DNA of 64,000 bases from Eleginops maclovinus (GCF_036324505.1 NC_086365.1:9071155-9135154), one strand, 5' to 3'. Positions 33,020 through 45,305 are shown, counted from the stretch's first letter. Notes: generated from the sequence alone by a model not told the origin. A program made the numbers and translations.

Positions 33020-36000
33020 CGACTGCAGCGGCATTAAGCGCTGGCTCACAAGCGGGGAAAGACGAGTGGGGGTTAGGGAGGGAGGGAGTGCAGCTGCTCA
33101 TGTCTGCACTTCCCCTTTTTTCACACATTCATGATGAAAAGGAACGTCCTACAACTGCAGAAAATATCATCAACAACCTGAGTATTATAACTGACACCAG
33201 GGTGGGAAAACTGAGGACACACAGGAAGTAATGAGTAGACACACATTTGTATTATAACAGGTCCTGCCAGGAGCGGTGTGTTATTTACAGTCACACCGGC
33301 ACAGAAACTCCCGGCTGCTCGAATACTCCAAGTGTGTCTGTGTGTAGGAGTCCGTTGCCCCCTGCTGGACGCGGAAGCAGACATGCAAACACACCAACTG
33401 CCAATTTGTGGACAGAAATGTTTGCTGGGATTTAATGTAGCCGGCTGTCCAACACAGAGTGAGGGCGGTTTGCTCAGAGGATAATCACAAGAGCGCACTA
33501 AAGGTGGAGCCAATTTAGAAAAATACTGTTATAGTTGGATCCGTTACAGAAACAGTGTTTGTTGTCTGCAAGCAGATACAAAGTCAAACTACAGCAGAGT
33601 GACGAAGCAAGTGCACATTGTTCCAATTTTATGATATGGCAATAATGTCGTTGACCGGATTGCGATATTGACACCAATGTTTCACTTGTGACTGAAAGAG
33701 ACTGGAGTAAAAAAAGAAGAAAAACAGGCTTTTTGAACTAGAAGATTTTCTCACACAACTGAACACCGCCAGCTCTGGTGATACATGTCAACGGTGTTAT
33801 CCTTTCTGTGAGTGCATTATCTTATAAAAAGATCAAATTGGACATCCCATTTTTTGTATCGTGTAATTCTAGACAAAAGGTCAAGTTTTTTGTCAGTGAA
33901 TCCACCTTCTTTTCCAATCCAGTCACTCTTTGGAAATAAATACTGTTTATACCTTATCAGACCAAGCTGCTGTTTATTATTGGATTTCACAATTTCCTTT
34001 AACAGGTAGTATTGTCGGCTACTTAGTTTCCAGCATTCACTTAACAGGATGTTTGGTTTTTGCAAGACGTTCACAAAAAGAGAGTTCTCGGTTCTGAAGC
34101 CGTGTATGGACACTCCCCACAAATACACAAAGGTTCCCTCCAAAACGTTAGCAGGCGTACTTTTGAACGGCTTCTGGCGAAACCCTGGTTCCCATTAGTC
34201 AGGATGGAGCCAACACACACAGTACAAACTCAAGCAATAGCAAATAAAGTGATTCTACTTTTTGTAAAGAGTTGTAGCCGACCCAAAGTGCACATTTTAA
34301 CCACATCATCCATCTAATGAAATGGTAAAGCCACATTCTCCCCTGTCAAGTACAAGTAAGATCTGTCGATGCGCTAGTTAGCAACGAAACAGAGAAGGAG
34401 ATAGCAGCGGGGAATACTGCTGGAGGACAGGCTCAATTACAGACAGGACAAAACACTTCGTCTCAAGAGCCTTCAGATGGTGTGTGTGATTGCAAGTCTG
34501 CACTATCGCTGTTATTTGGTTAGAAAATCTCTTCTTATGCTTTGCTAAAAAGGGCAGAAAGAGACACTCTGTCCACACAGCCTTTGCCATCGGAGCATCT
34601 CTTAACTCTGAGCAGCAGCTGCAATAAGGTGGAGGAACACAAACACATCTAATGCAACACAGATCAAAGGCCACCTCATCCAGATGTTTCAGAGCAATGA
34701 GAGAGTCTACGAAGGACCAGAGAGAGTAATCTCATAACCATGTGTTGAAATATACACCCGACATGCAGAAAAAGCTAGTATAATGTGTCTGTGGTGCAAG
34801 GCTGGGCAGTAGTGTACCGTTCTGTGTTTTCAGAAACAGTCATAAATCATGTCTTTCATTTAACGGCTGGCTCATGGTCAACTGGTGGCAGAGGATTTAA
34901 TATCAAAATGTGAAACGTGTAAGGATTGACTGAAATGAGTAAACTCTCGAAACTGATTGCACCTGCTCTACACCGCAGACAGATGAAAGTGTGGCGTAAT
35001 ATTGTCGCTGTGTAGGAAGCAGCATGTTCTACTTTGTGGCGGTTGATTAAGCCATAAGAGGTTTACTTTAGACATTTTTTTCCCCCTTCTATCTTCAAAT
35101 AGGCCACTAAAACTGTCCTTGCAAGCAGAGTTAAAACACTAACCTGCTCTAATAACAGCAAGGGGTTAATAGAGAAACCTGATCTGCACTCTCCTTTGGC
35201 CTTTTAACAATGATGAATCGGATATTTAAATGGAAACCTGATGCATGAACGCATCAAATCAAAGATCAAGGTTCAGTTTAGAAATGTTCAATTCATGCAA
35301 TTCTCAGTAAATGCCATATTACATGACAGGATCTCACAGAGCCACTTTTTACACATTTCAAACCATGCTTTCAAACTTCTTTTAAAGACTAAAGTCAAAT
35401 TTGAGAGAGAATTAAGTCAGCGGTTTCTCGATGTCAGTGACTCCTGGGCCTGCTTTTCTCCCAATGGGGATGCAGTGGAGAGGGCAGACAGAGGTTGAGC
35501 CAGTTTCTGTCACCTGACTTGGCGTCTGTGTTCAGTGTGCTGCAGTCACAGGCTGAAGAAAAGGAATACTAATAACCCAATCAGTATTAACGGCAGATTT
35601 CCTACTAAATTAACTATAAGGTACGTCATTACCTGCAGACTGCACAACTGTAGTAAACTTCTTCTCGGCTTAATGATTGATCCACCAGTGGGGGACCAGC
35701 ATTTTCCACCATAAAAGTAAATCATCATGTTTGTTCCAACTAAATACTTCATAGTTTGATTTAAGGCAAATTAAACTTGATCTTTATCTGCAGAAACCCC
35801 AGCAAGTATTTCAGTTTCTGGGGTTTCACCACTAACTGGTAGTTGGAGTGAAGTGAACATTTTGGAATTTTTCTATAAACTATTGACAACATTTCCCCCA
35901 GATTTCAAATGAAAATGCTGTTCAAAATAAAGTCTGGACACAAGCCATAGAATAAAGCCGAGCTGCTTGAGTTTGTTTTATCCAGGAGTGGCGTAAAGTC

Positions 36001-39000
36001 AGCGAGCAGCATTGTGACAGACTGGTGGAAAGCATGCCAACACATATTAAACATGTGATTGAAATCCGGCATATTCCCCCAAATCATGACTGCTAAACTC
36101 TTGCAAAGTTAGTATGCATGTGGTGTTATTCTTTTCTTTGCATAATTCAAGATCTGAAGACATATCCTTTTACTCAAACGTATACATATATATAGTAAAT
36201 CCAGATAAACTGATCCATTTTGAAGGGGTCTCTTCATTTTTCCATGAGCTCTGCATGCGAGCTCCTGCGCTTTTCCTCATAATGTTACCTTAAAGTCACT
36301 CCCTGTCATTCCGATCCTTTTATCCAGCAGAGAGCAATGCATTATGGGCGGTTGAGTATATACACTAAGGTCAAGGTCTGGGCTAAGTAATATGGTATAA
36401 GTGGCGCTTTTTCAATGGAAGTTTTTCCCGTTTAAGCTCTTCTTATTACTATCCTCATTATTATGGAGGTATTAGATTTGGAACTATCTGGAAGAAGTGT
36501 ATGTTATTTGACTGAAAATTAACAGTTTTTGCTTACAGGTAAAATGCCCTGTGAATGTTCCAATTTAACACGCAACTGAAAAGATTACCACTTTTTTTTG
36601 TACTGCTGAATGATGCTTAGGTTCTTGCCACCTGCATAATTTACCCACAGTGAGCTGGTAACATGTTGGGCCATGAGGGTTGAGAGCTTAGTGCAAACAT
36701 TCCCAACTTATATAAAAGTACTTATTGAAGAGGAAAGTCATCAAGAAGGGGAAAAAGCATTGCCTGAGAATAATCCAAGTCAGTACAGCCACAGCGGACT
36801 GGAAGCAGACCGTTGTAATTCTAAACAAATCCACTGACAGAGTACAAATTACACAGCTGAGAACATAAATGTTTGTCAAATCATGGACATGTAAAGGGTT
36901 CTCCATTAAAACATCAGGTCAGGGTGTGAAAACTACACAGACACTATTAAAAAAAAAAACTTGGGTGTTATATCATACTCAAAAAACCCCTTCCTCAAAT
37001 GTTCAAACTAAGCGTTTTAGCTGTTTACCACGAAACGTAACACTTATTTCAGCATCTCCTAACTTTCACACTCCACATTTAAATGATATATTTGAATTCA
37101 ATCTTGCTAATGAATTGAGCCTGAACAGCAATGTATTAATGTATGCCTTTATTGCGTCAGAGCGATACCATGCCAACACTTTGATCCAGAGCGTGAACCC
37201 TTCCTCCACAGAAGTTGAAATGAAATCAGCTCCATTGGTACGATTGCAGTTCAAGCAGCCCCTCAACAAGTTAAAAAGGAGCTGAAAAATGCTTCTGGCA
37301 AGCAATGCTCACTTATTACGGAGGGACATTCAGATATGAAATAGATGGCACCAGCAGGGGCTGGCACGTTACTCCAGTGCTGCTCATTACTCTGCTCTGA
37401 GTGGGAAGTGCTGACCGGAGAGAGCCACATCATGATCATCCAATTCATTCAGACTGGAAGCGTGTTCAACAGACAGACTGCCTGTATCAAACAAGTCACA
37501 AGTTTGTGCTATAGCTGATCATTTATTTGAATTTACTCTGGGAAGAAAAGCAGGAATCAGCACTACAGCTGTCAACTGAATGTCCAGCTTGTTACCAAAA
37601 CAGACAAATTCAATCTCATGAACGTTACCGATACAGCTTTAAAAATATCAAATCCTCACATACAAAACACATGTAAATGATCCCGATTGTATGAACAAAG
37701 CCTTACAAATGCACACACATAACAATTACCATTTACAGAAGGTCATTTAAATGGCTAATGAAGATTAACACATAATAATAAACAAAACAGCCATGCTTGC
37801 ATGCTCTTGATCGAGATACTGAATCTGAAACAGCTCCACTAAACACATATCCACCATGTAACTGTATATAACCTCTGACCTCCCTGTATGAAGGCAAAAT
37901 TAACTATGTTCCCCACTTATGCACAGAAAACTGGAGGGAAAAAGTGTTTCTATATGGTACTCTTTCAGAAGAAAGCAGCAAGAGGCGAGGAGCGCTTCAG
38001 TCTATTATCAGCCTCAGCTGAGGCAGGACAGGTCCAGCGCCTGCTGCCTCTGACATCCTGCACACTGAACTGTCTAAGATAAACTCCACAAAGTAGCTCC
38101 GGCCGCCGCTGCAACACAAGGGCAACGTTGGTCAACCCTACTTAGCTAATCAGAGTTAAAAAGGTGGACATTTCTGGGGGGAAATTAACAACCTCCACAT
38201 TATCCTCTGCAGAATAAGGTATTTATAAACTACTTCCTGACATAAGATATAAGACACATCACTTGGTCTAACTGTGTACACAACAAGCCATCAGTTGACT
38301 TTCTGTCAAAGTTACGTAAGGCTCACTAAAAAGTATGCCTGTTAAAAATAATTCTGAGCCATTGAATATTAGTTCACAACTAAATCAGATCACACAAAAG
38401 CAACATCTTTGCTCTATAGCAACTTCCACTCCAAGAAAACACTACATCAAAAACACAATCTCCTACTTTAGAGAAAATGTTTTGTAAAGTATTCCAACAT
38501 TTACGCTATATGAATGGCACGTAAATTGTTGTTTGTGCTCGGTAAGGCACACATGTTCAGCAGCACAACTTGTCTACATGTGCCTGAGGTGTTTTGCCCC
38601 TGCAGCAAACACTGATGCGCATCTGTGAACTTTTGAGGAGCAACAAGTTTCACGTGTACAGTAATAAAGAAAGCAGCCAGCTCTGCAATATCTGCATGAA
38701 AAGCCAACTTGGTACAGATAATTTGCCACTACTTGTGATATCAACCGGTGACCTGCAGTTGCCTGTAACATATCCATGACAGGCTCCACGCAAGAGGTGT
38801 AATCCCCTGCAGGCAGGTGCTAGTGATGTGAACAATCGTTGCATGAGGTTGGTGGGAGAAGAACAGGAGGATAGATAAAGCAGCAACACCAAAACCACAA
38901 ATGCCAGCTTTTGAGAGCTGTATTTCTAGCAGACTCCTATCACTAGCAGCTGACAGTGCAGAGACTTGGAGGCTGAATGATACACACGTTTCAGCACCAA

Positions 39001-40698
39001 GACCTGCTCCATCACAACTCAAACGCCCTGTGGCTACACCATTTTCAGATAGGAATAACTGCCATTTGAGTATAGCTTAGGAACAAGATTAATATTCAAA
39101 ATATGTTCCAGAGTTAACAAAACACAGAAGAGACAATTGGCCAGATATTTTGTATTTTTATAAAAGACAGATCCATTGTTTCCCTTTTATGTGGGTTAGA
39201 GGAAATTGAGTACTCCTCTACACATCATACCATGACGAATAAACACAGAAAAGACGTGGCTTTGCATGTGAGAATGGTGTAACTGTGCCGCTTCCTAGTA
39301 GTGGAGAGGCTGGCTCCTGCTGACTGCATCTTAACATTTGTAAACACTTCCCACATGCTACCTGAGCGGAGGAGAGCTGCATGGCCATGCTACTTACCGA
39401 AGGTAGTATTGTTTTAAAGCAAATGCAGCGTTGGAACAACTCCTTGGCAAGTGAAACTCTTCTCCAAGTTCAATCCATTGGTTTTTATCAGAGACCTGAG
39501 TGGAGGAAATGAGTTGGTTAGGAGATAAAGCATCAACAAAAAGAGCGGTTACACTGCAACCATCTGTCTGCTACAGGTCCCCCAATGAGGCCATCTCAGA
39601 ATAATTAATCAATAACTTTCTCAAACTCGTGAAAATGGACAAAAATACTATAAAAGATAAACTAATCCACCAGTACATTTGGTAAAAAATAATATAATAT
39701 GCTTGTTATTTTAACCTATTTACATTTATCACATCAGTAAATACAACTGCCCGTCTCCCTTTAGGATAGTATCGTTACTGTTGAGGCTAGTTAGCACTGT
39801 AGCTAACAAGCTAACTTGACTTTTCATTTTTTTTTTGTTATAAGCTAACGAGGCTAAACTCCAGCGAACTGTCTCTCCTGAGAAACTACTGCCTGAGCTG
39901 GCGGTGCTCCGTCTCATTTGGTTGTAGTTTTGGTGCCGATTACTGTATTCACTACATGGGCCTGTGAGGCCTACATTTTGTGATCAGCCATGAAGCCGAA
40001 GAAAGATGGCTATGGCGAGAAAAAGAAATGAAGCTTCCCCTGGGTGCAAACTGCCGGTAAAAGCCCGGGCGAAACGCTGTGTCCTCCGCGGTGGTTTCCC
40101 AGCCCGGGCTCCGTGCCGATAATCGATGTTAAACGTGCCCGCTAATTTTGAGTCGCTCCGACTGCACTCTGACTCCGAGCGGTTGGGCTCTCAATTCAAA
40201 CCACACAACAACACAAGCCACCACATTGCATAGAGATACATGGCAAACTAGCACAAGGCCAACACCGACCCACTACCGTCTGTGTGGAGGGTACCTGGTC
40301 CGGGGAACCCACACGGAGTTGTAGAGGGGTCCACCCGGGAGTGCACCGACAGCACAGAGCGGAGAAATACACTTTTAGTTCCCACTCACCTTAGCAAATC
40401 CTCCTAAAGATACGACTCTGATATAGAGAGCATTCAGATCCAGCTCCTTGCCACCCACGATAGGAATCTTTCTGAACGGCGATCTGAGGGGTTAACACAA
40501 GAAATACAAGCATACATGTTTATATTACAGTTTTCTTCAACTCACTAGCACATGCAATGGAAATTTAAAGTTGTATTTCTTGGGAATAAAGACGCCCCAA
40601 TCTCACCCTCTGCTTTGGTGAAATTGCCGCAGCTCGTCCAGGAAAGCCTGTCCTTTCCTTCGCTGATCTAGTAGATTTTTCCCCGTCGAATTTGCCAT
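17041..40698 (-). CDS. arid2: ARID2 (BAF200), PBAF chromatin-remodelling subunit
   Basis: Nuclear DNA-binding subunit that defines the PBAF form of SWI/SNF. CDS exons: 40,698-40,607; 40,483-40,390; 39,495-39,398; 30,980-30,847; 27,874-27,656; 27,480-27,413; 27,108-27,039; 26,805-26,555; 25,572-25,476; 25,382-25,173; 24,821-24,657; 23,814-23,742; 23,624-23,490; 23,369-23,161; 22,413-20,174; 18,645-18,509; 18,429-18,291; 18,164-18,079; 17,883-17,781; 17,645-17,554; 17,152-17,041. The sum is 4,824 bases, 1,607 aa plus stop, with every phase in register. Domains by residue: ARID about 13-107; armadillo-like region about 140-500; RFX-type winged helix about 512-600; Gln/Ser/Pro-rich middle about 610-1,385; C2H2 fingers about 1,425-1,480; conserved C-terminal helices to 1,607. 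It is shorter than mammalian ARID2 (about 1,835 aa), mostly in the middle. Start [20 protein letters not shown] matches the family. Confidence 0.96.
17554..17883 (-). CDS. arid2: ARID2 exons 19-20, conserved C-terminal helices
   Basis: Exon 17,883-17,781 encodes [20 protein letters not shown] then [13 protein letters not shown]. Exon 17,645-17,554 encodes [20 protein letters not shown] then [10 protein letters not shown]. The first acceptor sits in CGGCAGGCAG; the second AG gives the phase that fits. Confidence 0.92.
18079..18645 (-). CDS. arid2: ARID2 zinc-finger exons 16-18
   Basis: Three exons (18,645-18,509; 18,429-18,291; 18,164-18,079) encode two C2H2 fingers: [20 protein letters not shown] then HAATLHG, and [20 protein letters not shown] then QDKHC. 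These fingers are a hallmark of ARID2 and contribute to DNA contact. All Cys and His ligands are present. Confidence 0.94.
18850..18960 (-). repeat. tRNA-derived SINE fragment
   Basis: The minus strand shows a Pol III A-box-like stretch (TGGCTGTGTGCGTTAGTGCG) followed at the right distance by a B box (GGTTCAAATCC). The anticodon and acceptor stems do not pair properly, so it is not a working tRNA gene. It lies in an ARID2 intron. The SINE family is not assigned. Confidence 0.6.
20174..22413 (-). CDS. arid2: ARID2 large central exon
   Basis: A 2,240-base exon rich in Gln, Ser, Thr and Pro. Conserved islands include [61 protein letters not shown] and [20 protein letters not shown]. The open frame runs past the donor (ACG|GTGAGT) to 20,129, but that end is intronic. 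No frame lesion is present. Confidence 0.95.
22731..22975 (+). repeat. Interspersed non-autonomous repeat (copy 1)
   Basis: Shares with 60,471-60,906 a series of blocks in order: TCATTTYCAGGSTCATATTT, TTCAAAAAGTGCTTTATTTT, TGCAGCACCTCTTTTCA, ACTTTGGGAT, TTTGCAGACCATTTACA, CTACAGGAAAGGGAAA and a terminal ATA-GGGCC. It resembles a repeat common in teleost genomes. The superfamily is not determined. Confidence 0.65.
23161..23814 (-). CDS. arid2: ARID2 RFX-type winged-helix exons 12-14
   Basis: Exons 23,814-23,742, 23,624-23,490 and 23,369-23,161 encode [60 protein letters not shown] and [14 protein letters not shown]. This is the RFX-type DNA-binding domain of ARID2. Phases 1, 2, 2 and 1 all fit. 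Confidence 0.94.
24657..27874 (-). CDS. arid2: ARID2 armadillo-like exons 5-11
   Basis: Seven exons encode the helical-repeat region between the ARID and the winged helix. Recognisable runs are [39 protein letters not shown]-type [80 protein letters not shown] and [20 protein letters not shown]. In exon 6 the acceptor TGTAG at 27,482 was preferred over ATTAG at 27,476 because it keeps the [10 protein letters not shown] motif. Confidence 0.94.
27885..30840. other. arid2: ARID2 intron 4
   Basis: About 3 kb of intron. Only short chance open frames are visible; no exon, RNA gene or repeat was recognised. Confidence 0.5.
30847..30980 (-). CDS. arid2: ARID2 exon 4, end of ARID
   Basis: Encodes [20 protein letters not shown] then [20 protein letters not shown] and HSVS. 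It begins in the last ARID helix. Donor CAG|GTAGGC, acceptor CCGCAG. Confidence 0.95.
32737..33018. repeat. Long GA/CT microsatellite
   Basis: About 280 bases of (GA)n on the plus strand, interrupted by AACA, CA and GACA variants. It is almost purely purine on one strand. Open frames across it are artefacts of the dinucleotide. Confidence 0.95.
33354..33368 (-). promoter_or_regulatory. CTCF-like motif in ARID2 intron 3
   Basis: The minus strand reads CCAGCAGGGGGCAAC, close to the CTCF core consensus. Function is inferred only. Confidence 0.4.
39398..40698 (-). CDS. arid2: ARID2 exons 1-3, start and ARID domain
   Basis: Exons 40,698-40,607, 40,483-40,390 and 39,495-39,398 encode [80 protein letters not shown] and [15 protein letters not shown]. 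This is the ARID fold with its conserved GG-F and NQW elements. Confidence 0.97.
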
Positions 40699-40950
40699 TG
40701 TTTTTGCATGCAAAAACGGTTAAACCCCACTTCAGTCGCTTCTTAAGACACCAAGGATCCCATACTCCGCCGGCGCTCAGTCATTCGCGAAGCTGAGTGT
40801 TTAAAAAGTTAAAGAAATAGCTGATAGCAAGAAGAGCGGCAGCTCGCTAATAAAGACTGATGCACACAGAAAGCAAGCCGTTTCAACCCCGGACTAACTT
40901 CCAACGAACAGTGAGAAATACGACCGATTTACCGGCAGATTAGAAACGCC
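39950..40950 (-). promoter_or_regulatory. arid2: CpG-rich ARID2 promoter and first introns
   Basis: GC- and CpG-rich DNA surrounds the ARID2 start codon and reaches through intron 1 and half of intron 2 (for example around 40,060-40,130). The transcription start probably lies in 40,720-40,950, giving a 5' UTR of up to about 250 bases. No TATA box was seen. The boundaries are estimates. Confidence 0.6.
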
Positions 40951-41124
40951 ATGGCAGGATGTGTAGAATTAATGCTTTTGGTCGCGGTTGTATTCGTTTG
41001 GAGTGGTTTGACAGTGTGTTACGGACGCAGCTCCGAGGCCATCGCACACACTGTAGAGCGGCAGAGGGATCCAGTTCTCAGACAAAAAGATGTGAAGGCC
41101 GCGGAGCTCGGCCTGCCATGCGGG

Positions 41125-41139
41125 CAGCGCCCTCTGCGG
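41125..41139 (-). promoter_or_regulatory. CTCF-like motif upstream of ARID2
   Basis: The minus strand reads CCGCAGAGGGCGCTG, a good CTCF core match, about 430 bases upstream of the ARID2 start codon. Confidence 0.45.
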
Positions 41140-42299
41140 TCACATTAGGTACTGTATCGTCCAGAGCACAGCGGCTGCTGGAACAATAGAGACTGTTTTC
41201 TTTTTTAGGGACCGTCTGACAACTCGTTTCTCTGTTTGGAAAACGGGTCAGGAGGTACTTGGAAATGTCCCGTGGGGGGAGGGGATAACACTAATTAACA
41301 TAGCCCCCTTGTTATCCCAACTAGGCGTTTAATAGAGGGCAACCCCTTCATTTTATCAATACAATTTTCCTAAGCCTTAGCACATTTATAACTTGTTTCA
41401 AAGTGAGTATCCTTCCTCAGTGATATTAGCTAATTGAAAATAGGGTATTTTCATTAGAAAAAAAAGAACATTTTCATACAAATACCACAGCAATATTTTA
41501 AACACCAACCGGACACCTCATATATATAATCCAGTGACATTATTTATTTTGACATACAATATGTAGACAAACTAAGGATAAGGGCACAAATATTGTTTCT
41601 AAAGAAGTATTCCTCATTTTATTTAAGATATTTATACTTTATTTAATTTATTCAAATAAGTGATCGTTGCTCCTATGATGAAACGTGAAATAATGTCTAA
41701 AGGCTTATTTACCTTTATGACATTCATGTACATATTTTCTAAAATATATTGTTATACATAAATATATACATAACGATATTATGTATAAATACAACATGTT
41801 ATTATTTTTTTGACACTGGTTAGACAACATGTGTACATTTATGATTACAAATATTACACGTTTTGTTTTTATATAATCAGCAATAGCCTTAATCTTTAGG
41901 TTTACTTAGCCAGTTTAACATAAAGTGTCCTTCATCCTGTTGATTTGGGGGGGTTTAGACAACAATTAGGGTATTTTATGATATATACTCAAAATGAATC
42001 ACCATCTGTTTGAAAACATCTATTTATAGTGTGTGGTTGTTCACGCATGAAACACCAAACACTGTTGTGACTATGGTGTTGAGGGATTGATTTATTTTCT
42101 ACATGGTGTAATTTTGTGGCTGGAAACTTGTTATGGTTGTGGTTATCAGCCCCTATCCCTTGCTGACCACTTCAAACCGACTTTTATCTCACGGGATGGT
42201 AGGAAATTACTCCTGATCCCTTCTCCCTGTAACAGCCTGGCGGATATCTTCTTGATGGGGTTACATTCAACCATTACACGTACCCCTTTGCTCAATGAA

Positions 42300-42760
42300 A
42301 AACCTGTCACAAAATGGCGGAGACGTACGTTAGCAGACCCCATTTTGAGGAATTGACACTAGACAGCGGAAAAGTGCTTGTCCTTGCGTGTGGGATTTCA
42401 AAATACGGTTTTTTTTGCTATCAAACTGCGACACACCCGAGTTCACCTCACGCCTGTTTGGACTCCACGCCCGTCAACCGAATTCTGTGCTAACAAGTCG
42501 GTCGTGCGTTAGCTTGTTAGCATAGCATACCTTAGCTAATATGGCAAAAGGACCACGGACCTGTAACGAGCTATCTGTATTAATCCAATTATTCACGGAT
42601 ATATCACGTTAACACAAAATGTATCTACTGTTTTTTGGTCAATTGTAGTCAGTATAAACACTGCTTTAGTAAGAAATCCCTTGTTCTAGCTAGCTAGGTG
42701 ACTTGTTTGGGCGCTAGCTGCAGCACAGGCTTCTCACATTAGCGTGTCAGATTCCAGTCC
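42300..42760 (+). promoter_or_regulatory. Possible start region of an unannotated transcript
   Basis: Contains AAAATGGCGGAGACG, which resembles the YY1-type start-site motif, in front of a short open frame (MAETYVSRPHFEELTLDSGK...), and several GTTAGC/AGCTAGC motifs like those at the SCAF11 and ARID2 5' ends. No matching gene family was recognised. It may be nothing. Confidence 0.25.
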
Positions 42761-44185
42761 AGTATTAACAATGCTGATATTGCTAAGTAGGTTACCTTTC
42801 GCATGCCAGCAGCTCACTGATAATCTCACTAGACAGGAGACATAATAGTTGTCATCGATTAGCTATATGTATTGCCACATTCTGAGCAGTTTGAAGCAAA
42901 ACATGCCTGCCCAACTGAGACGTAACGTTATGTTGCTTTTGAAATCGTTGAATTCACGCTGGTCTTGTAGCTAACAGGTTAGCCGCCGAATGTGCATCAC
43001 GTTATCTTCGCTTGCATTTCTAGTTACAGTATTGTATTTGCTCGCCGCCCGTTCTCTTAATAATGATGTGACTTCATACTTATTATCAGTAAAACAATAT
43101 AATTACTTGGCATTGTTGGTCAATATGCTACATATGTACCGTTGGAGCTTCTGTGTTCAGTTTTATAGGTTTGATAATTGCGTGCTATTGATGGTGAGAC
43201 CCATCTTTGTATTTGCGAAGAGTTCACCGTTAACACATTTACATATATGTGTGTAGTATAATGTATAAAACCGTGATTTCGTTGTTTCTGTTTACATGTT
43301 TTGACTTTCTTACAATTAAGTGAATGTTATACCTCCTGACTGCTTGGGTTATTTATTCCCTCTACACTAAATGATTATTAGGACTTCAGTTGCATTATTG
43401 GTTGAGAGGAATAGCCTACATTAATTAGGTTAAGTAGGCTAATAGTTTGACATATCAAAATACTGCTTTTTTCGTGAATTAGTTGCTACAAGATGGCCTA
43501 CCTACTGTGATTTTTGATGCAAACCCGGGGTAAGGTACAATAGGAAATTATTTAATTATTTCCGTGCTGCTATTCAATTTTGCATCATCTATGTGGCTTT
43601 TAGGATAAAGATTTATATATGGATTATTTACCTTTTAGTGCATCATATTACATAGCATTAACTTTATCCGGCTGACTATTGTAAGAATGTTCTGGTTGGA
43701 TTGCTGTAGCAAAACCATTCGCCCCATGAACATGTACAATATAATAAAGATAGACTACTGTATATCAATTATGAAATTGCAGTTGCTCTGTAGCTGCTCT
43801 GTTTGGGGAGAACGTGTTGGTGAAAAATGATGTCAATAAAATTCCCTGTGTTTGACTGATGCCTTTATTCACTGCAACCTGAACTGTTAAGTCGAACTGT
43901 GGAAATGCTTTTTAAAAAGTCTGGAAATTAGTAATTATAGTAGGCCTATATAGGGAATAGTAAAGCTTGATTAGCTGACTTCCAGCAAATGTTTCTGTTT
44001 TATTGAGATATAATATGTTTTCACATGCATTAGCCTATGCATTCACCTTTAAAGATACAAGCTACATTTTTGTATTATAAACTAATGCCTTAAACGCATA
44101 CACGTGAAATGCAAGCCTTAAATCTTCTTCAGCTGACTGTTGTTGGCCTCTTTGCAACAACCTTTTCAAACTGCATGTAAAAAAA

Positions 44186-44392
44186 GTGGTTTCCTGCATG
44201 GACAGTTATGCCATCACACATAGGTCCTCATCTGATGTGACAGACAGGCCTCTCCTGGCATATGGCGCAAATGGGGCCAGTAAACCCAAGCTGCCTCCAA
44301 GTACCCAGACAAAAGATCCCAGTGGGGCATGTAACGTCCTTGCACCTCCCTGCTCCCTGCAGCCTCCTCCCTTAGGTGTATCTCTCCAGTAA
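44186..44392 (+). other. Coding-like segment, possible exon of an unknown gene
   Basis: Open frame of 68 codons with protein-like composition (MDSYAITHRSSSDVTDRPLL, AYGANGASKPKLPPSTQTKD). A donor-like CTTAG|GTGTAT lies near 44,366. I do not recognise the product, the acceptor side is poor, and no partner exon was found, so it could also be chance. Confidence 0.25.
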
Positions 44393-45305
44393 TGGCTGAT
44401 GTTGACTCATTTGGTGGAAAATGGCTCCATCCTCTGGCAGCCAGGCATCATGTCTCGATGGGATGGACTCATCTCATTGTTGGGAACATGTTGTACTTAC
44501 AGGGATCAGTTCAGTTGAGATATTTTAAACTGTCACTGTTGGAGCAAGATGCATGCTGGGGGATTAGGGGAGGGAGTGAGTGGTCCTCAATCAGCCGGAA
44601 GTTATGCAGCAAAACAAGCTTATCGAATGTAACTTCCAGATTTCTGCAACTGTTTTAGTATTTTTAAGTGAGTAAAACTCAATGTGCAAGACTACAAGAC
44701 TGTTTGCAATAAAATATTTTTAAAAAGAAATATGTATTTTTGCTGCTTATTCAATATAATAACTTCATGTTCACTTTAATATTAACAAGTAATTATCATT
44801 ATCACATTGAACAATGCATAAAATAAGATAAGATCAGATTGGTTATACTAATAAAAACAATTCTATAGTTTGGCAATAGACATATGTTAAATCTGAATGC
44901 CACAGACAAAAATGCATTTTATTCATCCCAAATGGATTACACACAAATAATCTATATTGCCACATTTGTAACAACCTTGGATTTTATAAATCATTGAACT
45001 TGGATTGTAACTGCTCAAATGTTTGTTTAGCTACGTTTTTTAATCAATAAAGAAATACAAAACTATACAACTAAACAATCTAAATTCATAAACTGTGTGC
45101 AAGATTTATTATGATAGACAATTGAGCCAAATGAGACAAATCATAAATGTAAGATTGTTGTTTAGTTGTAGGTGTAGGAGACCATTAAAGTAGTTGATTC
45201 TGTGTTTTGCTATAAATGTTAGGTTTATAAATCATTTGAATTCTCTTTGCTCTTTAAGTAGTGACAGTCCTGCTGCCAAAGTTTGAGTGCGTTTGTCTGT
45301 TTTCG

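Larger units (their letters stand above)
30990..39390. other. arid2: ARID2 intron 3 (long)
   Basis: About 8.4 kb of intron. Apart from the GA/CT microsatellite at 32,737-33,018 and a CTCF-like motif at 33,354, I recognise nothing in it. It may hold conserved noncoding elements, which cannot be judged from one sequence. Confidence 0.5.

Noticed and set aside
32604..33128. Open frames of 85-174 codons over the GA tract
   Set aside because: Dinucleotide repeats keep frames open (Ser-Leu or Arg-Glu repeats). No protein is implied.
40951..41189. Short plus-strand frames with a signal-peptide-like start upstream of ARID2
   Set aside because: They lie in the CpG-rich promoter flank, with no splice partner and no family resemblance. 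The hydrophobic start is probably chance.
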